64,000 bases of DNA, taken from positions 42,917,155 to 42,981,154 of the forward strand of contig OY720347.1 of NCBI GenBank assembly GCA_963082975.1, given 5' to 3'. The translations under genes were made by a program, and so were the position numbers. Within the stretch, counting starts at the first letter, position 1. Every line of letters begins with the position of its first letter. The notes beneath the pieces were generated by a model that saw only the letters and a list, made by a program, of their open reading frames with translations, ran no database searches and was not told the DNA's origin. This document shows positions 1 to 9,573 of this stretch, piece after piece. The DNA is from Labia minor (taxonomy: Eukaryota; Arthropoda; Insecta; Dermaptera; Spongiphoridae).

Positions 1-279
1 CCTAGCCAAATAGCTTCAACTATTATCTCATTTCAATTTGTCTAGGAAAATAGCTCAGAAAATGTCGGACATTTTTATATTATTTTGCCAGCAATTTCTA
101 TAAGACCATATTTGAATGAATATTATTTATCTCTTGTGTCATTTTTGTTTGACAATGTTTTAAAAGTGTTATAATATCTTCTATTTTGTCAGAATTCCAT
201 GATTTTTTTACAGTTATTCATAGTGAACTGTAGACTAAAAAAAATAGTTACAAATCAACAACTAAAGTTATAGCAAGCT

Positions 280-700
280 TAAGTTAAATAAATATACAAT
301 AAAGCAGTGATTCCCAACCATTGTACCGCGGCACTTTTGGGTGCCGCGAGATTTTCAAAATGTACCGACAAATTGAACAAATGTAAAGTTCAAATTAAGA
401 AAAAGTACTAATTTATTTTATATGTTGTAAAAAAAAAGATAAAATGTTTTTGCGATCACGCTCTTAAACATTTCTGACTTTTTTTTTCATTAAGTTAAAT
501 AAATATACAATAAAGCAGTGATTCCCAACCATTGTACCGCGGCACTTTTGGGTGCCGCGAGATTTTCAAAATGTACCGACAAATTGAACAAATGTAAAGT
601 TCAAATTAAGAAAAAGTACTAATTTATTTTATATGTTGTAAAAAAAAAGATAAAATGTTTTTGCGATCACGCTCTTAAACATTTCTGACTTTTTTTTTCA
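280..700. repeat. 211-bp tandem duplication of MITE left end plus flank
   Basis: Bases 280-489 repeat at 491-700 with an offset of 211 and essentially no differences. The unit contains 25 bases of host flank, including one CAATAAAG target duplication, followed by the first ~185 bases of the MITE. Because host flank is included, the duplication arose in place after insertion, and the near-identity suggests it is recent. Confidence 0.9.
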
Positions 701-1284
701 ATATTTACTATCTCGCCAGATCATGAAATTGGATACAAGGGCATTATTCAAAATTTGTAGTTTTCTATCAACTTTTGGGAAATGTAGCTCAACCGGAAGA
801 GGGTCATTACCCACAATGTTTTGATTTTTTTTCTCTAAAGTGACTAAAAATAAAGATATATGTTTGATAATATTTCACATGATTAAAAATTTTATAAAAC
901 TGCTATATATAAAATTTTAGCTTGATCGAATCGCTGAAAGTACCGGAATTAATTTTTTAAAACTGCAAATCTCACGCGCCATCACGTGACGTGGTGCCAT
1001 CAACAAAGAGCCAAACATGCGGTGGTTTAATAAATATTATTTATTAATTTTAATTTATAATTAATTCAATTTAATTTAAATATAATATATTATGTTATTT
1101 AATCCAATTCAAATTGCGAGATAGTCGAGTGGAGACACTCCAGCTAATTTCAATATGGTTCTTAAAAAAAAAGATAAAAATTGGTATGATTATTAAACTT
1201 ATCATTTTCTTTGTGTGCCGCCAAATTTTTAAACCGTTAAAAGTGTGCCGCGGTAAAAAAAGTTTGAGAATCACTGCAATAAAG
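297..1284. mobile_element. hAT-type MITE with 8-bp target-site duplication, interrupted by family B
   Basis: The element spans 305-1276. Its ends are CAGTGATTCCCAACC and, read in reverse complement, CAGTGATTCTCAAAC, which match the terminal inverted repeat style of hAT miniature elements. It is bracketed by a perfect 8-bp direct repeat, CAATAAAG (297-304 and 1277-1284), the target duplication length of hAT transposons. Without the inserted family B copy (706-1143) and one unit of the internal tandem duplication, the MITE would be about 320 bp. The roughly 70 right-end bases are nearly identical to those of the second copy at 24240-24309. It carries no coding sequence and would depend on a transposase encoded elsewhere. 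Confidence 0.85.
706..1143 (+). mobile_element. Family B element, copy 1 (nested in the hAT MITE)
   Basis: It starts TTACTATCTCGCC and ends GCGAGATAGTCGAGTGG followed by ACACTCCAG. It carries the family core GTGGTGCCATCAACAAAGAG at 991-1010. Relative to the copies at 4513 and 9014 it lacks a block just after the left end. It interrupts the MITE between a T-run and CAATATGG; the uninterrupted MITE at 24099 reads through the corresponding place, giving an empty-site comparison. TTTCAATAT occurs on both sides (696-704 and 1148-1156) and may be a target duplication. No coding capacity. Confidence 0.75.
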
Positions 1285-1473
1285 AACAAAATTTTTTTTT
1301 AATAATTTCGTAATTGGCTACTGTAATAGTTAAAGCTATTTGTCCAACAAAGATTTAGCCAAATGGCTTTTGTCTAGGCAAATGCTATTTTCCTAGTCAA
1401 ATTGAAATGAAATAATAGTTGAAACTCTTTGGCCAGACAAATGGCTTTTGTCTAGGCAAATGCTATTTTCTTA

Positions 1474-3243
1474 AAATTGCTAATTACCTACGGCTAATAT
1501 AAAGTGTCCCTATATTATTATTTCTCACTTCCATATTTCATATATTATATTTATATTATCTTAAATAGAGAAAATAAAAAAAAAAATAATTTGTAGAGTT
1601 GTTTTAATTTATGTACAATTTCAGATATGTTGAATGTGATTTATATTAGAAATGAAAATTTGAATTAGCAATTTTTTATTCTAATTGTTCAATTTAAACG
1701 GATATTTATTTAATATATGATTATAAGGATAAAAATAAATAGTTGAGTTAATATATTATTATTATTTTATGAAATTAAATATTCACATCGATAACAAATA
1801 ACATTGTTTAATGTACACGTTTTATTTAAATTTATTGTATGAGGAATTTTATTGAATGAATATATTATAATAATTATAGTATGTATTTACTTATATCAAT
1901 ATTTTTTAAATTATTTATATAATTATGAAAAGATAAATAAAATAGACTCCTTGTGTTCATGCAACTGTTTTATATTTTTTTAATTCGATCTCATATGAAT
2001 GTAAAAAAAATCAAGTTACCCCAAGTGCCTGGCTTCTGACCCAATATCTATGGTTTCCATTGTATATATCTTCACTTTATACTCCTAATAAGACAGTAGA
2101 ATTGCAAATAAATACAAGAATCAGTGAAGGAGAGATTAATTCATCTATTGATATTTATTCTAACTCGTTATCTTAAAGATTTTTTTTTAAATTTTATCTT
2201 TGAAATTAAGCCGCTCTTTAATTACTATATTAAGCGATTTTGCACAATGGGATTGAATATTATTAATTAAATTTTTAATTGAACCTATTGATTAATTATC
2301 TATTGTAAGCTGAACATTGAAAAACGAAATCATTCATAAAGAATAGAATTATTTTTCTAAAAGCCATATCTGAAAATCAACCCTTTTGTATCCAATCCAA
2401 TTTCTTATGGTTACTTATTATTTATTTTTTTGTTTCTTTTTTTTTAAACGAATGCCTTAAAATGGTTTATGACGAGAGAAAGAGAGGACTACTCTTTTAA
2501 ATGGATTGATTTTACCTTACGTTATAGACATTTATTATTATCATCGTAAAATATTATTCAATTTGAGCGTTTATTTCGTAGATGACAAGTTAGAAAATTT
2601 TGGAGCCTGGTGCATTTTAATTTATTTCTGATGTTGGTGCATTTGGAACGCCTGGAGGCTCTGCCGGCTCCAGCGGAAAGACCACCAAAGAACAAAGACA
2701 ACATCTTTCGATGGGTTTAATTAAAATAGTCTCCAGTCAACAATATTTCCTTAAGAAGTGCCAACGTTATTGGAAATAAAAACCATGATTTCTTTTTTAA
2801 AATAGTTTTTTACGCATTTGGAATAAATTATTATATCTCAACATCATCGTTAATTAATTAAATGTCACTATAATATGAAAATATATATATAAAAAGTTCA
2901 TCTTATAATGGATTAATTCATTGAAAATAAAATTGATACAATTTATCAAATGTTTTATAATTAGAATAAATCTTATACGATTAACCAATACAATTTATGT
3001 TGCATTTGTTTATATACAGATCTTAAAGAGCGCTACTTAAGATGGAACATTCATTTTAAATCGGATTTTTTATTAGAGATAAAAGAATGGAACAAGTATA
3101 TTGATTTAAAAGAAGTTAAATCGTTGAAACTTTAATTGAAGCAAAGAAAATCATTTTATAATTCTTTATCGTAAAGAGTTTAAAATAAATGTACAAATTT
3201 AATTTCCAATAAGAACTAGAAAATAAACCCGCCTTGACATTTA
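1474..3243. other. A/T-rich non-coding stretch
   Basis: I see no gene here. A short mixed-composition patch at about 2600-2700 (GCCTGGAGGCTCTGCCGG) stands out slightly from the A/T background but has no recognisable motif or open frame. Confidence 0.5.
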
Positions 3244-3412
3244 GAAGGGAATTTTACTTACTACTTGAACCCAAATAAATAATTTATATTTTTTTGAACA
3301 TTAAATTGAATTTTAAATTAATATTTTTAAATAATAATAATAATTAAAATATAATATTTTAATTTGAATATTTTAACATTGTCATTTTCAGGCAGGTACG
3401 TCATTTGAGAAC
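3244..3412 (+). repeat. Family C repeat, copy 1
   Basis: Begins GAAGGGAATTTTACTTACTA, passes through an AATAAT-rich centre and a TTTTAATTTGAATATTTTAA segment, and ends near GGTACGTCA. The same order of blocks recurs at 5401 and 14521. The element class is unknown, and divergence between copies suggests it is old. Confidence 0.5.
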
Positions 3413-4512
3413 AACAAACACCTTTTCCAATTACTATTATATTAATTTATTATTTTTTTTCCAAATATTTATTTATTTAATAGCATCATACAATAAATTT
3501 GTTTTAGTTAAATTAGATAATGAATTTCCTTTTAATATACTTAAAAATGTATTAATTGTAATTTATTAATATTATTAAAGTTTCATAACATTAAAGTTTT
3601 ATAATTTAATTTCTTGTAAAATATTAATATTATTGATGGTTAAAAAAATAAATAATATTTTACAAAATTTAATAATATCTTCTCTTAATCACATACCCAG
3701 AGATAGATTAAATTGAAAATTTTCAAATTTCACATTTTTTTTACTTTATTATAAAAACGAATATTAGAAAAAAACATTAATTAGGAATGGTTGTTTTAAA
3801 ATAGAAACAAAAACCTTGTTTTGTTAGTAGCATCAAATCAATCTGCTAAACATGAAAATTTCCTTGTGATTGAATAAAATTATATGCTAACAAAGCTACA
3901 TTTTTGTTTTCATTTAAAACATTATCAACTAATTAATTTTCTCTCTCTCTATATATATATATAGATATAGCTGGTGGTCTAATCGAGAAAAAATATTTTT
4001 ATCCATTAAAAATAATAATAATAATAATAATAATAAAAGTAATGAACTTTTTTGTGATCTTGTGTATTTATTATTTAATTAAATTTTTATTAAAGGGAAA
4101 TCTATTTCAAAATATAATTATATTTTTTTTTTACAAAATTTTTTTTAAATATTCATACGAATTAATCGAGAAACGATTCATCAAAATAATAGTATAGAGG
4201 AAATAAGTTGTAAGAAATTACGGTATTATAAGAAAAGGGAGTTGAGGTTCAAAAACGGAGGGGAAGGTTGGGGAAATCATTAACTTGCGTGAGGATAGGG
4301 GAGCAACAACACCCCAATATAAATCTCATATTTTCACAAAAAAAAAAAACGGCGTATACACCAAGTTTAACCCAAAAGTATTTAAAAATATAAAAATATT
4401 AAAATTGTATAAGATTCTACTATACTAAGAGAAATTTTTATAACCTAAGATTTTTTAAATTATTCATTAAATATTAAATATTCATTTCAAAAAATACCTT
4501 ATGGAGTGTTTT
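3413..4512. other. A/T-rich stretch with microsatellites
   Basis: Holds a CT/AT dinucleotide run near 3941-3962 and an (AAT)n run at 4009-4036. A purine-rich patch lies at about 4240-4320. No coding or RNA gene is visible. Confidence 0.5.
4009..4036. repeat. (AAT)n microsatellite
   Basis: Perfect AAT trinucleotide run of about 28 bases. Confidence 0.9.
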
Positions 4513-5078
4513 TAATATCTCGCCAGAGATAGTATTACGACCACGAAAATTTTCGATGTTGAGATTTTGATGTTTTTATACGTTTTGAAGGTTTCTGAGT
4601 TATTTTCACTAAGGTTGAGAAAAATGTCTGTGTGTGTGTGTGTATGTGTCTGTACCTATGTAGACAAGATTACTCAAAAACGGTTTGAGCTAGAATGATG
4701 AAATTTGGTACATGGACATTATTCAAAATTCGTAGTTTTCTATCAACTTTTGAGAAAAGTAGCCCTTTCGAAAGACGTTGATTACCAATCTCGTTTTAAT
4801 TTTTTTCTCTCTAAACTGACCGTAAAAATAAAGATATATGTTTGATAATTTTTCACATGATTAAAAATTGTATAAAACTGCTATATATAGAATTTCAGCT
4901 TGATGGAATCAAGTACCAGAATCACGTGGTGCCATCAACAAAGAGCCAAACATGCGCTGGTTTAATAAATATTATTTATTAATTTTAATTTATAATTAAT
5001 TAAATTAAATTTAAATATAATATATTATGTTATTTAATCCAATTCAAATTGCGAGATAGTCGAATGGAGACACTCCAG
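4513..5078 (+). mobile_element. Family B element, copy 2 (long form)
   Basis: One of the two most complete copies. The left end forms a small palindrome (ATATCTC-gcca-GAGATAGTA), followed by a TGTGTG tract and a segment including TTTGAGCTAGAATGATGAAA. The right end carries GCGAGATAGT, the inverse of the left ACTATCTCGC, then GAATGGAGACACTCCAG. The core GTGGTGCCATCAACAAAGAG is at about 4925-4944. No open frame of note. Confidence 0.8.
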
Positions 5079-5400
5079 CTAATTTTTTAAAATAGTATCA
5101 ATTGAAATTATTAATAGGCTAATTTTATATATATATACATATATAAAACATTTACTATAAACGCATCTACTAATTTACATGTATATATACTATCAATACT
5201 ATATTTATAAATATATTTATTATTTATTAAGAATTATTTTTTTTTGAATTATAAGTTTTATAAGATAACCATTTTGAATTATCAAAAATTAAAATAAGAT
5301 CGAAATAGTTATCAATAAAAATTGAAATTTCATACAAATTTAATTGTATTACTGAAAAATAAATGCTCCTTAACGAATGTTCTTAGTTAGATCATAAATT
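5079..5400. other. A/T-rich stretch
   Basis: Contains short TATATA runs (5128-5146) and no recognisable feature. Confidence 0.4.
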
Positions 5401-5612
5401 GGAAGGAAATTTTACTTACTACATAAAAAATTTAAGTAATCATTAATATATATAATTATCATTACTTTAAAAATTAAATTGCAATTGAAAATGAATAGAA
5501 TTCTAAATTAAAATAATAATAATAATAATGATTATAAATAAATTAAATGTAATAATTTAATTTGAAGATCTCAATAATTCTATCGTTAGATTGATTACGC
5601 CACAAGTAACAT
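5401..5612 (+). repeat. Family C repeat, copy 2
   Basis: Starts GGAAGGAAATTTTACTTACT, has a central AATAAT run, and ends TTAGATTGATTACGCCACAA. Start, middle and end match the 14521 copy in the same order, with TAGATTGATTAC shared near the right boundary. Confidence 0.55.
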
Positions 5613-5869
5613 ACAGATATCGACACCGATTAGTATATGTGATTGATAATTATTCATTTATATAAAAAAAAAGTCGAATTGGCAGTCGTGGGACTGGCCG
5701 ACAGAAGTGAAAACTTGTGCGTAAGAAATTTGAAAGCAGACGGAATGCGCACCAGCTTCACGAGAAAAATGAAATTTATATACGTATATATATATATATA
5801 AAATTCATAATTATTTTTTTCAGCAAACTGATTATTATTACAAAAATATTAAAAATGTGTATGAATATA

Positions 5870-6066
5870 TATATATGTCTATCTGTCTGTCTGTCTGTCT
5901 GTGTGTGTGTCTGTCAAATACTCAAAAACTACCCGTCCGATTGCGATGAAACTTTCAGGGATTGTTGTGGGCGTCCCAGGGAAGGTTTTAGTGTAGTTAA
6001 ATCCAAAATTAATTTATCCAAAATTAATTTAATTAGTAATATTTTGGTAAAAGTCTATTTATGGTT
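5870..6066 (+). repeat. TCTG/TG microsatellite joined to an interspersed repeat
   Basis: A TCTG then TG tract (about 5878-5915) is followed by ACTCAAAAACTACCCGTCCG, then GATGAAACTTTCAGGGATTG and a G+C-richer run to about 6000. This pattern, a TGTCTG microsatellite followed by 'ACTCAAAAAC...GATGAAA', resembles short interspersed elements found in many arthropod genomes. That resemblance is from general knowledge, not a search. An open frame of 121 codons crosses it, but the composition is microsatellite plus repeat, so I do not call a gene. Confidence 0.55.
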
Positions 6067-6405
6067 ACCATGGTTACATTGAAAAATTTACAATAAATAA
6101 ATAAAAATAATTGAAAATCTTTTCAACTTATTATTTTGATAAATTTTTAATTTTTTTTAAACTGCCAAAAATAACATACCCATAATAATAGTTGTAATAA
6201 AAATAAAAATATAAATCACAATGTAAGTAAAATATTGAATCGTTTTATTTATATTGTTTCAATTATTGTTTGAATATTTATTAAATTTATATATAGATTA
6301 ATTTACATGTTTAAATGTATATTTAATAAATTTATTTATTGATTCTTAATATTAATAATTCCAATTACTTTCTTGAAATTTTTTTTTATTTAAAAGCATA
6401 TTCAG
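6067..6405. other. A/T-rich stretch
   Basis: Nothing recognisable; mixed A/T with short T and A runs. Confidence 0.4.
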
Positions 6406-6930
6406 CATATCTCGCAAATTTGAATTGGATTAAATAACATATATTAATTTAAATTAAATTAAATTAATTCAATTATAAATTAAAATTAATAAATAATATT
6501 TATTAAACCAGCGAAAGTTTGGCTCTTTTTTGATGGCACCACGTCACGTGTTGGCGCGTGAGATTTCCAGTGTTAAAAAATTAATTCTGGTACTTTCAGC
6601 AATTCAATTTTCGATGTTGAGATTTTGATGTTTTTGATGTTATAAATAATATTTATTAAATTATAATTTAATTTAAATTAATAAATATTATTTAATCAAA
6701 TTCAAATTTGTGAGATAGTCAAGTGGATAGTGGAGTGTTTGGCTCTTTGTTGATGGCACCACGTCACGTGTTGGCGCGTGAGATTTCCAGTGTTAAAAAA
6801 TTAATTCTGGTACTTTCAGCGATTCTATCAAGCTGAAATTCTATATATAGCAGTTTTATACAATTATTAATCCTGTGAAAAATTATCAAACATATATCTT
6901 TATTTTTACGGTCACACACACACACACACA
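6406..6930 (-). mobile_element. Family B copy 3, rearranged and partly duplicated
   Basis: Minus-oriented family B right end (6406-6600) is followed by plus-oriented fragments (left-end piece at about 6606-6640 and right-end piece at about 6640-6735, ending GTGAGATAGTCAAGTGG). A second minus-oriented segment follows (6737-6912) and runs into a (CA)n tract at 6913-6930. The block 6517-6600 is repeated almost perfectly at 6737-6820. The structure suggests insertion of one copy into another, or inversion plus duplication. Confidence 0.7.
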
Positions 6931-9013
6931 CATATTTAAAAATTAATTTATTAAAATATATATTATATAATATATTATATATAGTATATAATTTAATATA
7001 TATATATATATATTTAGAAATTAATTTAATATAATTTAACACAAATAATATATTAAAATATTTTATTTTATATATACATAATTTAGTAATACTGATTATT
7101 AACGTAAATATAAATAATAATATTTAATATGGCAAATATGTAAAATTTTGTAAAGAATGTATCAGAAGTTTAGTGTCTAACATTCTGGCGTATTGCGCAT
7201 GCGTATATCGGTCGGGTCGGTTGGTCGTTCGGTCGGTCGAAATCTATATTTTTTCCCCATCTCGCAAAAGTGCTCAACGCCGCTAAATAAGTTTTCACTT
7301 CAATAAAGAAATATTTCCTAATAATAAATTTGTATTAAATAAATTATAATTTTCAAAAATAAGAAAATGTCTTTTTAAATTTATCATTTTACAATAAAAA
7401 TATTAATGTTATGTAAATTAATTAAATAATTAGGATTGATAATTAAATTCTTACTATCGTTTTACCTGTAAATGTATGTATCATATTAAAAGGCTTTTAT
7501 ATTATGTTCATTAATTTATGTATCTGTTATTCCAGGTGCAATGCTGCAGGGTTGAATGAGGTTAAAGCTCCCAAAGTATGTAAGTTGATAAGTAACCTAT
7601 ATATAAAGATGAATGTTTATTTAATTTTTTTTTTTTGTAAAATAATAATATTACTTTATTTATATTTAATTTCATTCATAAAAAGTATAAATGCTTAATT
7701 AATGCTTAATTAAATTATTTAAATTATATCTATAAAAGAGATTGTTTCCAAAGATCATTTAAGTATATTTATACATTAATAATAATAATTTTTAAATTAA
7801 TTTTATTAAATCGGATAAAAGAGGATTATCAAAAGAAATCATATCAAATATTTTAATTTTTTTTTTCAATCATTATTTATTTATTCTATTCATTTTAATT
7901 TAATTTTTCAAATAGTCTAATTTGTAGATATTTGGAAATTATCACGACTGCCGAAACGTCTGTGATCATTTCTGCCTCCAATATGGTTTTATTCATAAAT
8001 CTTTTTTTTTCCTTCCGTCTCTCCCTCTCTCTATGTTAGTTTTAAGAAGAAAACTGAAGTGATTTCATTCCTGGAACAATTTATTAAAGTGAACCTGTTT
8101 ATTCTTTATATACTTAATTTAGGAAAAAAAACTTTCTGAACCGCTGAAGTAAACTCGCCGGGATTATTATAAACAATTATATTGTTCCCTAGAAAACATT
8201 GGAACTGATCTAGAAAAAAAATATAAATACAAAAAAAAAAAAAAAAACATAAGTAGAAATTCTCATTAAAATGATAAATTCTTAAATGAAAAGGTGTTCA
8301 ATTCGAAAGGAGGGTTATTTCAGATATATTCCTCTTTTTAGAAACGATCAGCATAATGAAGAGCCGGAAGGAAGGCTGTCTGTTTGGTAAAAGGGTTCTT
8401 CAGCCCCATCACATTTATACAGTTATATAAAATTTTAAAAAAATCGCACAGTACCGTTTTCGAATTTCCGGGCAGGTGTTAACATACCTCACGCGTTTTA
8501 ATAGTTTTTTTTCGCTTAACCCTTGAAGAGGCTCAAGGGGTTGGATTTGGAAGATTAAAAAAAGGGTAGACGTTTTCCCATACGTTTTTATCTTATATAT
8601 ATATATATATATATTATTGGCCATGACGATTTCTATTTTTCCACTCTTAGGTAAGAAAGGGTGAATTTAATTATCCTTATTCGGTAACCTGAATGTCACA
8701 TTTTCTACCCTTTCCCGAAATCGGAGAACCGTTTTTTACCTTCTTTACCTAAATTTCTAAAGAAATAAAGAAAATGTGATTTGATCCGCGATTTTGTCAA
8801 TCACCTGACGATTGTTTCCCATAAAATTTTAAATACATATAATAAAAGAGTAAAATAGTATAAAAGGGCTGAAATTCTAAGAACCCTTTCTTTTTATAAC
8901 AGGATCCTTATAGTTGAGAAAAAATTCCTTTTTATAAAAATCCTTTTTTTTTGGTATGGAAATATATATATATTATTTATTTTTTTTAATGCAAAAAATT
9001 ATGTATTGATTTT
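6931..9013. other. A/T-rich stretch with a TCGG-type microsatellite
   Basis: Contains TATATA tracts (about 6957-7012), an imperfect (TCGG)n tract at 7208-7239, an A-run at about 8232-8246, and an (AT)n tract at about 8595-8614. An excellent pyrimidine tract with TTAG directly followed by GTAAGA lies at 8625-8656 and is discussed as a possible recursive splice site. No coding region is supported. Confidence 0.45.
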
Positions 9014-9573
9014 TACTATCTCACCAGAGATAGTATTGTGATCATGAAAATTTTCGATGTTAGAATTTTTATGTTTTTATATGTTTTGAAGGTCCCTGAG
9101 TCATTTTCACTAACAATAAGGTTGAGAAAAATGTCTGTATGTGTGTGTATGTTTGAGTTAGAATAATAAAATTTGGTACATGGACATTATTCAAAATTCG
9201 TAGTTTTCTATCAACTTTTGAGAAAAGTAGCCCTTTCGAAAGACGTTGATTACCAATCTCGTTTTAATTTTTTTCTCTCTAAACTGACCGTAAAAATAAA
9301 GATATATGTTTGATAGTTTTTCATATGATTAAAAATTGTATAAAACTGCTATATATAGAATTTCTTCTTGATTAAATCTCTGAAAATAGGGGAATTAATT
9401 TTTTAACACTGCAAATCACGCGCCAACACGGTATGTGGTGCCATCAACAAAGAGCCAAACACGCGCTGTTTTAATAAATATTATTTATTAATTTTAATTT
9501 ATTTAATTTAAATATAATATATGTTAATTAATCTAATTCAAATTTGGGAGATAGTCGAGTGGAGACACTCCAG
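9014..9573 (+). mobile_element. Family B element, copy 4 (long form)
   Basis: The left end is the perfect hairpin TACTATCTC-acca-GAGATAGTA. The interior tracks copy 2 closely (for example TTGATTACCAATCTCGTTTT), with the ATCAACAAAGAGCC core near 9442-9455. The right end is GGAGATAGTCGAGTGGAGAC followed by ACTCCAG. It is flanked on both sides by A/T-rich sequence containing ATTTTT. Confidence 0.8.

Larger units (their letters stand above)
1..1470. mobile_element. Outer inverted-repeat element, partly outside the window, hosting nested insertions
   Basis: Bases 1-54 are the reverse complement of about 1383-1435 with only a handful of mismatches; the shared core includes CAAATTGAAATGA and ATAATAGTTGAA. 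This indicates a roughly 1.4 kb element with long terminal or subterminal inverted repeats; the left end may run off the window. The right arm also holds a perfect 33-bp direct repeat (1360-1392 and 1438-1470) with period 78. The interior (305-1276) is a younger hAT-type insertion. No transposase coding is visible, so it is non-autonomous or gutted. The superfamily is not recognised. Confidence 0.6.

Noticed and set aside
280-700. Tandem units considered as satellite DNA
   Set aside because: Only two units, and the unit boundaries coincide with a MITE end plus flank, so it is a local duplication.
1358-1470. 33-bp direct repeat considered as a CRISPR-like array
   Set aside because: Only two copies, eukaryotic context, and it lies within an inverted-repeat transposon arm.
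5717-6082. Plus frame of 121 codons, the longest in the window
   Set aside because: It runs through a TCTG/TG microsatellite and an interspersed repeat; the protein is low-complexity Ile/Tyr/Cys/Val.
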